A stretch of 26,941 bases of DNA. Source: Arcobacteraceae bacterium (GTDB lineage Bacteria > Campylobacterota > Campylobacteria > Campylobacterales > Arcobacteraceae). The stretch spans positions 1 through 26,941 of the forward strand of contig JALNYH010000026.1 in NCBI GenBank assembly GCA_023229945.1, given 5' to 3'. Shown here piece by piece: positions 1 to 7,916 of this stretch. Under the pieces are notes generated by a model. It ran no database searches, had not been told where the DNA came from, and was given only the letters and a program-made list of their open reading frames with translations. Positions within the stretch are counted from its first letter, which is position 1. Every line of letters starts with the position of its first letter. Both the position numbers and the translations under genes were made by a program.

Positions 1-7
1 TCTTCAT
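1..7 (-). CDS. Possible start of a further gene, cut by the window edge
   Basis: Reading the minus strand past the yihY stop, a GAGGAG ribosome-binding site (about 11-16) is followed after three bases by ATG AAG A at the window edge. Only two codons are visible, so no product can be named. The assignment rests only on the RBS-ATG arrangement and the same-strand gene run upstream. It could equally be chance within a purine-rich repeat. Confidence 0.25.
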
Positions 8-36
8 TATCTCCTCTACCACCTACCACCTACCCA
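8..36 (-). repeat. Short GGTGGTAG-type direct repeat before a putative start codon
   Basis: On the minus strand this stretch reads as tandem GGTAGGTGGTAGGTGGTAG followed by AGGAG. A related purine-rich stretch, GGTGGTAGATGGCAGAG, precedes the aldo/keto reductase start at 14331-14347, also running into GAGGAG before an ATG. The resemblance between two gene starts is seen directly; a common origin is inference. Confidence 0.4.
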
Positions 37-795
37 CTAAACCCTATGAATCTCCTTAGTATTTATACTATGACATAGTTTCATACCATAAAGATAAATA
101 ATCCACGAAATATAAATCCACAAAAAGAAGAATAAAATTGTACTAACAGAACCATACAAAGTAGTATAGGTTTTATTTATCAAGATATATTGTAAAAATA
201 GGTTTTTTGTAATAGATAGAATTACTAATGTAATAAAAGATGAAGAAAACAAAGATGTATATGATAAGTCTCTATTAACTGATATTTTAAAAATAATAAC
301 AAAGAGTAACCATAAAAAAATAAAGGTTACGATAGTTATTAATAAGCTATCAGTTGTAAAAGATATTGAATAAATAAAAATACCAAAGAGTATAGGTATA
401 AGAAGTAATAGCATAAGATAGACAAACATGGATTGGTATAGTGGACGATTTGTCACATTATGGATTTTGTTGATTATGTATTCATAATCTTTAAAAAACA
501 TTGTAAAAACAAATATTAAATAAATTGTTCCAATCCAACCTAAAGAATCTGATGACGATAAAAAATTTGATATAAAGAGATTTATTCTCTCCGAATGTGC
601 TGGATTTATTAAATCAAGAAAATACTGTAGTAATAAATCACTATTTTCTTTTAAAAACTCCATAGAAGAGATAAACCAAATTATAAGTGCAAGTATAGGT
701 AAAAGTGCAAAGATTGTAAAGAAACTTAAACTCGCTGCATAATAAGGTGTATCATCATCTATGAACTCATATATCTTTTTAAGATATGGTATCAA
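37..795 (-). CDS. YihY/BrkB family inner-membrane protein
   Basis: 252-residue polytopic membrane protein of the YihY/virulence factor BrkB family, often misnamed ribonuclease BN. The family signature lies near the N-terminus: PYYAASLSFFTIFALLPILAL at about residues 17-37. About six hydrophobic segments follow, around 25-42, 85-101, 122-146, 150-170, 185-205 and 215-240. The role is uncertain; transport or envelope maintenance has been suggested for relatives. The start codon is TTG (793-795), two bases after the glcD stop. The last glcD codons (ATG GGG CTT TAA) supply a GGGG Shine-Dalgarno sequence, so translation is probably coupled. At 252 residues it is near the short end of the family. 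Gene order pgbA-like/glcD/yihY matches what I recall for Campylobacter jejuni. Confidence 0.88.
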   Translation of the reverse strand: MIPYLKKIYEFIDDDTPYYAASLSFFTIFALLPILALIIWFISSMEFLKENSDLLLQYFLDLINPAHSERINLFISNFLSSSDSLGWIGTIYLIFVFTMFFKDYEYIINKIHNVTNRPLYQSMFVYLMLLLLIPILFGIFIYSISFTTDSLLITIVTFIFLWLLFVIIFKISVNRDLSYTSLFSSSFITLVILSITKNLFLQYILINKTYTTLYGSVSTILFFFLWIYISWIIYLYGMKLCHSINTKEIHRV

Positions 796-797
796 TT

Positions 798-2180
798 TTA
801 AAGCCCCATTTTGTGAGGATTTAGTATATTGTTTGGGTCAAAAGCTTTTTTTATACTTCTAAAAAGTTCCATTTCTGCATCACTAAATGCCATATGCATA
901 AAAGGTGCTTTTGCTAGACCAATACCATGCTCACCACTTAGAGTTCCACCCATATCTACAGTGATTTGAAATATCTCTTCTATTGCCTTGTGACCAAGCT
1001 CAACTGAGTGAGGATCATTTCCGTCACACATTACATTTGTATGTACATTGCCATCTCCTGTATGACCAAAACAAGGAACTTTTAGATTGTATTTTTTACT
1101 AACATCTGCAATTTTGGCAAGAAGTTCTGGTAGTTTACTTCTTGGTACTGTAATATCTTCATTTAGTTTTTTAGTTCCATAAACAGCCAAAGATGGACTT
1201 GCATTTCTTCTAGCAAACCATAAAGCTGAACTTTCTGTTTTATCACGAGCTATTTTAAACTCACTGCATCCATTTTCTTTGAATTTTTCTTCTATTATTC
1301 CTAATTGTTCATCAAGTTCGTTTTCATGATTTCCATCTACATCTGTTACAAGGATAGCTCCAGCTTCTACTGGAAGTCCTTTTGCAAATTTTTGTTCAAC
1401 TGCTCTAATTGTCAAGTTATCCAAAAATTCCATAGCTACAGGGGTTACCCCACTTGCCATAGTTTTATAAACAGCATTCATAGCACTATCTACACTAGGA
1501 AAAACACCCATAGCAGTTTTACTCATTTTTGGTTTTGGGATTAGTTTTAAAGTGATTTCGGTTATAACTGCTAAAGTTCCCTCACTAGCTATCAAAATAC
1601 CAGCAATATTGTATCCCGCAACATCTTTTATAGTTCTTTTTCCAGCTCTTATAATCTCGCCATTTGGTAAAACCGCACGAAGAGCCATAACATAATCTTT
1701 TGTTATACCATATTTTGCTGCTCTCATACCACCTGCATTTTCACTTACATTTCCACCAAGGGTAGAGTAGTTTTCACTAGCAGGGTCTGGTGGATAAAAA
1801 AGACCCACTTCTTCCACTGCTTTTTGTAAATCCATATTTACAAGACCTGGTTGAACAACTGCCACCATATTTTGCATATCTATTTCAAGAAGTTTGTTCA
1901 TGTGTCTTTCAAGGGATAGTATAATACCACCATTTGCAGGTAATGCACCACCAGTAAATCCACTTCCAGCACCTCTTGGAACTATTACTATTTTGTGTTC
2001 ATTACAGTATTTTAATATTTTACTTATCTCTTCCTCATTTCTAGGAAATACTACTGCATCTGGCTCAAATCTAGTTTTTGTTGCATCATAACAATATGCT
2101 ATTAGGTGAGCTTTGTCACTTTTTATATTTTCTTCACCAACTATTGATTTGATATGCTCGATATGATTTTGATTTAACAT
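798..2180 (-). CDS. glcD: FAD-linked oxidase, GlcD-type (glycolate/D-lactate dehydrogenase subunit)
   Basis: 460-residue flavoprotein of the GlcD/D-lactate dehydrogenase group, which oxidises 2-hydroxyacids (glycolate, D-lactate) and passes electrons to the respiratory chain. The FAD-binding domain spans about 38-215, with PRGAGSGFTGGAL at 68-80 and the ADP/FAD-contacting segment GGNVSENAGG at 142-151. The C-terminal oxidase domain has the metal/substrate histidines in FGHTGDGNVH (371-380) and the terminal GGTLSGEHGIG motif (411-421). Length is normal for the family. ATG start at 2180, two bases after the upstream PgbA-like stop, with AGGA inside that gene's last codons. No glcE or glcF partner and no iron-sulfur extension is present here, so the electron partner and the true substrate (glycolate or D-lactate) stay open. 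Confidence 0.93.
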   Translation of the reverse strand: MLNQNHIEHIKSIVGEENIKSDKAHLIAYCYDATKTRFEPDAVVFPRNEEEISKILKYCNEHKIVIVPRGAGSGFTGGALPANGGIILSLERHMNKLLEIDMQNMVAVVQPGLVNMDLQKAVEEVGLFYPPDPASENYSTLGGNVSENAGGMRAAKYGITKDYVMALRAVLPNGEIIRAGKRTIKDVAGYNIAGILIASEGTLAVITEITLKLIPKPKMSKTAMGVFPSVDSAMNAVYKTMASGVTPVAMEFLDNLTIRAVEQKFAKGLPVEAGAILVTDVDGNHENELDEQLGIIEEKFKENGCSEFKIARDKTESSALWFARRNASPSLAVYGTKKLNEDITVPRSKLPELLAKIADVSKKYNLKVPCFGHTGDGNVHTNVMCDGNDPHSVELGHKAIEEIFQITVDMGGTLSGEHGIGLAKAPFMHMAFSDAEMELFRSIKKAFDPNNILNPHKMGL

Positions 2181-2182
2181 AT

Positions 2183-2899
2183 TTACAGTCCTAAAAGCTT
2201 AGAATAATAGTTGTTGTAACTAGATATTGAATTTTCACCAAAACTAAATAATCCAAGTTTGATATCTTCAATATTGGTATAAAAAGGGGTCATAAATGTA
2301 TTATTTGAAATTTCTTTTTTTACTTTGTATTCTTCTAATATAGCAAATGATTTAGAATCTACAACATATACAAAACCTTCTATTATAAAGAATATTGTTC
2401 CTATGTTATTGATTTTACAAAAATTTGTAAAATCTTTTTGTGATGGAACGGGTTGGTTTATAGTTTTTAAGTAAGCACCAAAAAGATCACTATGTAAAAA
2501 GTTTTGTGATGAAAAGTTTTTATTTACCAAGTCAAAAGATTCAAAATCTGGAGCTACAATAAAAGATGTGTTATACATATGATTTAAAATTGCTGTATCA
2601 CCATTTTTTACAGATATTTTTGGATACGGAATAGCAACTGTATTATCATAGTCAATATATGTAAACTTTACAGTTGATTGATTTAAAGAAGTAGTAACCA
2701 CTTCAAAATCAGCCGTAATGATTGATTTAGATTCATCAAAATTGTGAATAATCACACCAGTTTGACCTATACTTAAATTTCCTATATCTATAGTAGCACT
2801 ATCTTCTTTGACATTTTTTAGTACTGTGGTTTGTTGATTTAAGTTTGCTGTAGCAAATCCAAATAGTAAACAAATTGATAAAAATACTCTATATAGCAT
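2183..2899 (-). CDS. Exported protein with PgbA-type N-terminal domain
   Basis: 238 residues beginning with a signal peptide (hydrophobic to about residue 18, LLFGFATA) and otherwise soluble, so periplasmic or surface-associated. The body resembles the N-terminal domain of Helicobacter plasminogen-binding proteins PgbA/PgbB (PGBA_N family), a Campylobacterota-specific domain: KNVKEDSATIDIGNLSIGQTG near 28-48, and repeated short beta-strand segments. The Helicobacter proteins are longer, with a lysine-rich C-terminus tied to plasminogen binding. This protein ends in LLGL and lacks that tail, so plasminogen binding should not be assumed. It heads the minus-strand run with glcD and yihY. ATG at 2897-2899 is preceded by AAGG on the minus strand. 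Confidence 0.78.
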   Translation of the reverse strand: MLYRVFLSICLLFGFATANLNQQTTVLKNVKEDSATIDIGNLSIGQTGVIIHNFDESKSIITADFEVVTTSLNQSTVKFTYIDYDNTVAIPYPKISVKNGDTAILNHMYNTSFIVAPDFESFDLVNKNFSSQNFLHSDLFGAYLKTINQPVPSQKDFTNFCKINNIGTIFFIIEGFVYVVDSKSFAILEEYKVKKEISNNTFMTPFYTNIEDIKLGLFSFGENSISSYNNYYSKLLGL

Positions 2900-2928
2900 G
2901 TGTTATAACCTTTTTTTTGATTTTGTAT

Positions 2929-2936
2929 ATTTTATC
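2929..2936 (-). promoter_or_regulatory. Candidate -10 box of the pgbA-like/glcD/yihY run
   Basis: Minus-strand GATAAAAT lies about 30 bases upstream of the ATG, in a very AT-rich intergenic region (2900-3050) between divergent genes. No clear -35 hexamer is visible, as is usual for Campylobacterota sigma-70 promoters. Confidence 0.4.
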
Positions 2937-3016
2937 TAAAAAATCTTAAAAGAAATATTTTTTAGTATATGATTTATTGTAGTTATTGTTTAAATTTATT
3001 TTTAGGAAACTTTAGA

Positions 3017-3022
3017 TATAAT
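3017..3022 (+). promoter_or_regulatory. -10 box of the rplY-pth operon
   Basis: Perfect TATAAT in the context GATATAATAC, 28 bases before the rplY start, with AAGGG (3041-3045) as the ribosome-binding site. It fits the first-gene position of the plus-strand operon. Confidence 0.7.
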
Positions 3023-3050
3023 ACGCAACTTTAAAAAACAAAGGGTAAAT

Positions 3051-3587
3051 ATGTTAGAAGGTATAATTAGAGATAGTATTGCAAAAAGCGCTACAAAAGC
3101 TTTAAGACAAGATGGTTATCTAATTGCAAACATTTATGGAAAAGGTTTAGAAAACATAAATGCAGCATTTAAGAGAAATGAATTCATAAAAGCGGTTAAA
3201 AACAAAGATACACTAGCTTTTGATGTAAAACTTGGTGAAAAAACATTAAGTGTTGTAATCAACGAATATCAAAGAGATCCAGTAACTAGTGAATTGTTAC
3301 ATGTTGACTTGATGGTTGGACAACCTAGTGTTGTAACTACTTATAAAGTTCCTGTAACTGTAGAAGGTACACCAAAAGGTCTTAAAAATAAAGGTCTTTT
3401 CGTATTCCATAAAAAAAGAGTTCAGGTTAAAGCAGCAATTGAAAACTTGCCAAAAAGCTTTCATTTACAAATTGATAACTTAGACACAGGTGATAATATT
3501 TTGGTAAGAGACTTAGTACTTCCTACTGGTGTTCAATGTTTCTTAGATCCAAGAGTACCTATCGTTGGTGTAATCAAAGCTAAGTAA
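3051..3587 (+). CDS. rplY: 50S ribosomal protein L25, two-domain Ctc/TL5 form
   Basis: 178-residue ribosomal protein that binds 5S rRNA. Residues 1-90 form the L25 core, with RDSIAKSATKALRQDGYLIANIYG at the N-terminus and the NEYQRDPVTSELLHVDL segment at 71-87 being typical. Residues 95-178 form the extra beta domain of the long Ctc/TL5 forms (VTVEGTPKGLKNKG, LPTGVQ). It starts with ATG behind AAGGG and a TATAAT box. Its TAA overlaps the pth ATG by one base (TAATG), so the two are translationally coupled. The rplY-pth pairing is widespread in bacteria and supports the call. Confidence 0.95.
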   Translation: MLEGIIRDSIAKSATKALRQDGYLIANIYGKGLENINAAFKRNEFIKAVKNKDTLAFDVKLGEKTLSVVINEYQRDPVTSELLHVDLMVGQPSVVTTYKVPVTVEGTPKGLKNKGLFVFHKKRVQVKAAIENLPKSFHLQIDNLDTGDNILVRDLVLPTGVQCFLDPRVPIVGVIKAK

Positions 3588-4141
3588 TGCATCTAATAGT
3601 AGGTCTTGGTAATCCTGGGGATAAGTACTCAAGTACCAGACATAATGTAGGTTTTATGGTTATCGATGAGATAATCAAAAACCTACAAACTACTTCTATA
3701 AATAAATCAAACTTCAAAGCACTAGTTTATAAAGCTGGTGATTCTATCTATGTAAAACCTCAAACTTTTATGAATCTCTCAGGAGATAGTGTAGTCTTAA
3801 TCAAAGAATATTTCAATGTTGAGTCAGAAAATGTTATAGTAGTTCATGATGATTTGGATTTACCATTTGGTACTGTTAAGTTCAAGCTTGGTGGCGGACA
3901 TGGTGGTCACAACGGTCTAAAATCAATTGATTCTCATATTGGAAAAGAGTATATAAGAGTTAGAATTGGAATTGGTAAACCTGAAGATAAAAATGAAGTT
4001 GCAAATTATGTACTCAGTAACTTTTCTAAAGAACAATTTTATCATTTAAAGGATATAATACATAAGTGTATTGATGCCATAAATGAGTTAAAAAATACTC
4101 CATTAGCTATCGTACAATCTAGACATACAATTAAACTTTAG
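3587..4141 (+). CDS. pth: Peptidyl-tRNA hydrolase
   Basis: 184-residue Pth, which frees tRNA from peptidyl-tRNAs dropped by stalled ribosomes. All key residues of the bacterial family are visible: N9 in GLGNPG, the catalytic H19 in RHNVGF, N63 in QTFMNLSG, D88 in VVHDDLDLP, and H108/N109 in GGGHGGHNGL (matching E. coli H20, N68, D93, H113 and N114). Length is normal. It overlaps rplY by one base, and its TAG is 15 bases before the start of the permease gene. Confidence 0.97.
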   Translation: MHLIVGLGNPGDKYSSTRHNVGFMVIDEIIKNLQTTSINKSNFKALVYKAGDSIYVKPQTFMNLSGDSVVLIKEYFNVESENVIVVHDDLDLPFGTVKFKLGGGHGGHNGLKSIDSHIGKEYIRVRIGIGKPEDKNEVANYVLSNFSKEQFYHLKDIIHKCIDAINELKNTPLAIVQSRHTIKL

Positions 4142-4156
4142 CCAAAAGGTTATACT

Positions 4157-5227
4157 TTGAGTATATTAAGTAAGTATCTTTTATTGAAATATCTAAAATT
4201 ATTTTTCATTATTTTATTATCGCTGGAACTTTTTTTTGTAAGTTTTGAATTTATCCAAAATATTGACTCTATTCCAGAATCAGCAAATTTAGCAGCTTTG
4301 TATATTTTTTATAATAGTTTTTTTACACTTACTATTGCCTTACCTTTGTCTTTGGTATTTGCTTGGATATTACTTTTAGTTGTTATGATACGAAATAATG
4401 AGTTGGTGAGTATTTATTCATTAGGGGCTTCTAAAAGAAAGCTTTTTATCCCTATTTTAGTAGTAAATTTTATTGCTCTTAGTACTTTAATTGTATTACA
4501 AACTACACCTTTGGCATATGCCTATGAAAAGAAAAAACAAATTCTTGATGGTGAATATTTTAGTTCATTAAAAGAAGATATTTTTGTAAAATATGATGAT
4601 GTATATATTTATTTTAAGAAATTATATCCTTTGGAACAGCGAGCTGAGGGGATAGAAATATTTGAGGTTGTTGATAGAGATTTAATCAAAACTATATCAT
4701 CGCCAAAAGCTTTTTTTAAAAATGATAGATGGTATGTGATAGATGCAAAGATTACTTATAAACCACAAAATCTTAATTTTTTAGATTCTAAATTAGAGTT
4801 TGAGTTTGAAAAATTTATATATACATTAGATGGATTTAAGCCTAAAATTTTGGATAATGTATATACTACCAATGCAAATTATTCTATTATTGATGCTGTT
4901 GATGCTTGGATAATTTTGACTAAACAAGGTGTTAATACACAAGGAATTAGAGCTATTATATATAATCAAATGCTAGTTCCTTTATTCGTACTACCTTTGA
5001 TTTTTTTATTTTATATATTTATTTCACTCAATAATAGATTTTTTGAATCAAGAATATTTGCAAGTTTTACAATCTTTAGTACACTTTTGATTTGGGGTGG
5101 ATTTTTTCTACTTTACAAGTTTGCAATTGGTAGTGTATTATTGCCAGAAGTTGCTTTGATAGCACCTCTAGTTTTACTTACATTTATAGTTTTAATAGTT
5201 TATAATAAAAAAATAATTCCATCATAA
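4157..5227 (+). CDS. LptF/LptG family permease (YjgP/YjgQ)
   Basis: 356-residue inner-membrane protein of the LptF/LptG family, the transmembrane part of the Lpt exporter that extracts lipopolysaccharide from the inner membrane. The topology is typical: three membrane helices at about 10-30, 48-76 and 95-116, a large periplasmic beta domain at about 120-260, then three helices at about 272-291, 300-321 and 328-350. Start is TTG at 4157-4159, seven bases after AAAAGG; no nearby ATG fits better. Whether it is LptF or LptG cannot be decided from this sequence alone; both paralogues are expected in one genome. It follows pth, as I recall for Campylobacter. Confidence 0.87.
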   Translation: MSILSKYLLLKYLKLFFIILLSLELFFVSFEFIQNIDSIPESANLAALYIFYNSFFTLTIALPLSLVFAWILLLVVMIRNNELVSIYSLGASKRKLFIPILVVNFIALSTLIVLQTTPLAYAYEKKKQILDGEYFSSLKEDIFVKYDDVYIYFKKLYPLEQRAEGIEIFEVVDRDLIKTISSPKAFFKNDRWYVIDAKITYKPQNLNFLDSKLEFEFEKFIYTLDGFKPKILDNVYTTNANYSIIDAVDAWIILTKQGVNTQGIRAIIYNQMLVPLFVLPLIFLFYIFISLNNRFFESRIFASFTIFSTLLIWGGFFLLYKFAIGSVLLPEVALIAPLVLLTFIVLIVYNKKIIPS

Positions 5228-5236
5228 GGTAAAAAA

Positions 5237-5683
5237 TTGGCTACAATCAAATCATACGGTATCGCACCTTATTTAGTAAAAGAGAATAAAATATATATTT
5301 TTTTATGTAGGGCAAGTGATAGTAGATATAAATGGGGATTTTTAAAAGGTACCAAAAGTGTAAAAGAGACTCCAAAAGAGTGTGCTGTACGAGAGTTCTA
5401 CGAAGAATCTAAGATTATAGTTGATGATAAAAATTTTGAAGAATATTTTGAGCAAGATAATGATAGAAAAGATGTAGGTGTTTGGATTATCAATTCTCAA
5501 CATATTAAGAATTTAGATAGTTTTTTGAATAAAAACCTTACATTAAAAGCTAAGTATAGATCAAAAGAGATTAGTGAAGCAGCTTTTTTTGATATTGATG
5601 AATTTCCCCCAATAAAAAATAATCAATATCAGATGATGTTTAAAGTAGTTGATTTTTTAAAACACCATAAATTAAGCTCTTGA
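5237..5683 (+). CDS. NUDIX hydrolase with a variant Nudix box
   Basis: 148-residue NUDIX-fold protein. The Nudix box runs from G38 to I60, with G38-x5-E44 followed by R52 E53 and E56 E57, the metal-binding core. The usual glycine near the end of the box (REUxEExGU) is replaced by K59. The N-terminal SYGIAPYLV and YKWGFLKG segments resemble enzymes acting on dinucleoside polyphosphates or nucleotide derivatives, but the substrate cannot be told. Start is TTG at 5237-5239 behind AAGG. It sits nine bases after the permease and one base before the cyclase gene, so it is within the same transcript. Confidence 0.82.
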   Translation: MATIKSYGIAPYLVKENKIYIFLCRASDSRYKWGFLKGTKSVKETPKECAVREFYEESKIIVDDKNFEEYFEQDNDRKDVGVWIINSQHIKNLDSFLNKNLTLKAKYRSKEISEAAFFDIDEFPPIKNNQYQMMFKVVDFLKHHKLSS

Positions 5684-5684
5684 T

Positions 5685-7916
5685 ATGAAAAAAAGATTAC
5701 AATATTTTTATACTTATTTAATTTCTGGTTTTATTTTAAGTGTGTTATTGATAATCTTTTATGTTTTTGCTCCATCAACAATAAATTCTCTTGATAGTAG
5801 TTTGAGAGATTATATGTTTGTCCTTCGTGGAGAAATACCACAAAGTAATAATGTCGTAGTTGTAGATTTGGATAACAAATCTTTAAAAGAAGTAGGGCAA
5901 TGGCCTTGGTCAAGAGATATTTTTGCTGATTTGTTGGTAAAACTTACTAATGCTAATGTCGGTATTATAGGACTTGATATTGTATTTGCTGAAAATGATA
6001 GAAGTTCACCACATTTGGTTTTCGATAAAATGGGTCTTGATACTAAAGATGTACCAAATTATGATGATATTTTGGCTTATGTTGTTTCTCAAACTCCTAC
6101 GATTTTGGGGTATCAGTTTGAATTAGAAAAGTCAAAAGCACTTAATTTTGATTCACCTAAAGTACAATCAATTATTATCCAACGAGCTATGACAACAGAT
6201 AATGATTTTTTAATAGAGGGGCATGGAACGATACTAAATATAAATCAATTAGAAGAAAATTCATATTCTAGTGGATTTTTCAATAATATCCCAGACGATT
6301 CTGGAATCATCAGAAGTGTACCTTTGGTTATCAAATATGATGATATGATTTATCCTTCACTCGCACTTGAGATCATTCGTGTTGTTACTGGTGAAAAGAA
6401 GATTTATTTGGATTATGGAGATGTTGGAGTAGAAAGTGTTACTGTAGGTGAGTACAAAATTCCAACAGATATGTTTGGTAGGGCTTTGGTAAATTTTAGA
6501 GGTAAAGAAAGAACTTTTAAATATATCAGTGCAGTTGATATTCTAAATAATAATTTTGAGCCTGAAGATTTGGATGGTAAAATTGTTTTGATAGGTACTA
6601 GTGCTTCTGGGTTACTTGATCTTAGGGCTACACCTTTTGAATCTGTTTTTCCAGGGGTTGAAGTACATGCTAACTTAATAGATAATATTCTAGTAGGAGA
6701 CTTTATATCTAAGCCATCATGGGCTGATGGTGCGAATATAGTACATATCTTTGTTATAGTAATGTTAAGTATCATCATAATAGCATATTTACCTATTTTG
6801 TTGATACCTTTTGTATTTATGATTGTTATAGGTTTAGATTGGTATTTTTTATATGATATGTTTTTTGAAGAAGGTACAGTATTAAGTATTTTGATGCCTT
6901 TGTTGGCTATTGTCAGTGGAACATTGGTAGTGATTTTGATTAACAACTTTTTTATAGAAAAATCATCAAAACTTATAAAATCTAAATTTGCAAGTAAAGT
7001 GAGTCCTGCTGTTATGGAAGATATTTTATCTTCAGAAGGTGATGTACTTGCTGGAAAAGCTAAAAATATAACAATCTTTTTCTCAGATCTTAGAAATTTT
7101 ACAAATATATCTGAAGCATTACATGACCCAAAAATACTAATTCAGTTTTTAAATGAATATATGACACCTATGAGTGATATTATTATTAAAAATCATGGAA
7201 CTATCGATAAGTTTATAGGTGATGCTATTATGGCTTATTGGAATGCTCCTGCTGATGTCAGCGAACATCAAGATAAAGCTTTAGTATCGGCATTGGAACA
7301 GTTGTATGCACTTAAAGATTTGAACAATAAAGTAAAAGCTGATATAAGGTTTGATGCTTTGAATAAGATGTGCGAAGCTAAACAAATAGAGCCTATAGAT
7401 ATAGGTATTGGTATAAATAGTGGTTTGGCTATTGTTGGAGAGATGGGAAGTAGTGGAAGAAGTGATTATACTATTATTGGTGATGCTGTAAATATAGGTT
7501 CAAGACTAGAATCTCTTTGTAAATATTATAATTCAAAAATAAATATTTCAAACTTAACAAAAAGTGAATTACAAGGTAAATATATATTTAGATTTTTAGA
7601 TTTAGTGACTGTAAAAGGAAAAACTGAACCACTTGAAATATGGCAAGTTATTGATTTTGATACAGAACAGTTAGGTTTGTATGATATTTCAAAAGATGAG
7701 CTTATAAAGGAATTAGATACATATCATCAAGCAATAGAACTATATAAGCAAAGTAAATTTGCTGATGCTTTAAAAGTATTTGAAGAACTTGAAGATAATG
7801 ATAAAAAAACAAATAAAGCAATATATGGAATTTACAAAGAAAGATGTGAACACTATATAAAAGAGCCTCCTCCGTCAGATTTTGACGGAGTATTTAGGCA
7901 TACTAGTAAAGGCTAG
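5685..7916 (+). CDS. CHASE2-domain class III adenylate cyclase
   Basis: 743-residue membrane sensor enzyme expected to make cAMP from ATP. Order: one membrane helix (about 12-30), periplasmic CHASE2 domain (about 31-340), three membrane helices (about 351-422), class III cyclase domain (about 455-650), then a charged helical tail with a TPR-like stretch (about 675-725). Catalytic residues are complete: metal aspartates D468 (FFSDLRNFT) and D513 (KFIGD), specificity residues K509 and T596 (DYTIIGD), transition-state N603 and R607 (AVNIGSRLE). The Lys/Thr pair points to ATP, not GTP. Its ATG is one base after the NUDIX stop with no good Shine-Dalgarno, so it probably depends on coupling. Its TAG overlaps the convergent gene's stop (CTAG, 7913-7916). 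CHASE2 cyclases are often found near FecR-domain genes, as here; the signal sensed is unknown. Confidence 0.92.
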   Translation: MKKRLQYFYTYLISGFILSVLLIIFYVFAPSTINSLDSSLRDYMFVLRGEIPQSNNVVVVDLDNKSLKEVGQWPWSRDIFADLLVKLTNANVGIIGLDIVFAENDRSSPHLVFDKMGLDTKDVPNYDDILAYVVSQTPTILGYQFELEKSKALNFDSPKVQSIIIQRAMTTDNDFLIEGHGTILNINQLEENSYSSGFFNNIPDDSGIIRSVPLVIKYDDMIYPSLALEIIRVVTGEKKIYLDYGDVGVESVTVGEYKIPTDMFGRALVNFRGKERTFKYISAVDILNNNFEPEDLDGKIVLIGTSASGLLDLRATPFESVFPGVEVHANLIDNILVGDFISKPSWADGANIVHIFVIVMLSIIIIAYLPILLIPFVFMIVIGLDWYFLYDMFFEEGTVLSILMPLLAIVSGTLVVILINNFFIEKSSKLIKSKFASKVSPAVMEDILSSEGDVLAGKAKNITIFFSDLRNFTNISEALHDPKILIQFLNEYMTPMSDIIIKNHGTIDKFIGDAIMAYWNAPADVSEHQDKALVSALEQLYALKDLNNKVKADIRFDALNKMCEAKQIEPIDIGIGINSGLAIVGEMGSSGRSDYTIIGDAVNIGSRLESLCKYYNSKINISNLTKSELQGKYIFRFLDLVTVKGKTEPLEIWQVIDFDTEQLGLYDISKDELIKELDTYHQAIELYKQSKFADALKVFEELEDNDKKTNKAIYGIYKERCEHYIKEPPPSDFDGVFRHTSKG
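7870..7890. terminator. Stem-loop inside the cyclase 3' end, between convergent genes
   Basis: Perfect 8-bp stem CTCCGTCA (7870-7877) / TGACGGAG (7883-7890) with a 5-base loop. It lies within the last 16 codons of the cyclase and just past the stop of the minus-strand barrel gene. On the minus strand the stem is followed nine bases later by CTTTTATA, so it could end that transcript; on the plus strand the T-run is poor. It is the only obvious structure between two genes whose stop codons overlap. Confidence 0.5.

Noticed and set aside
37..795. Ribonuclease BN
   Set aside because: The name is a historic misannotation for YihY proteins; the sequence is a polytopic membrane protein with no nuclease motif.
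2183..2899. Functional plasminogen-binding adhesin
   Set aside because: Only the N-terminal domain is present; the lysine-rich tail tied to plasminogen binding in Helicobacter is missing.
6413..6946. 177-residue minus-strand reading frame
   Set aside because: Antisense to the CHASE2 cyclase, whose catalytic residues and domain order are intact; composition is typical of a shadow frame.
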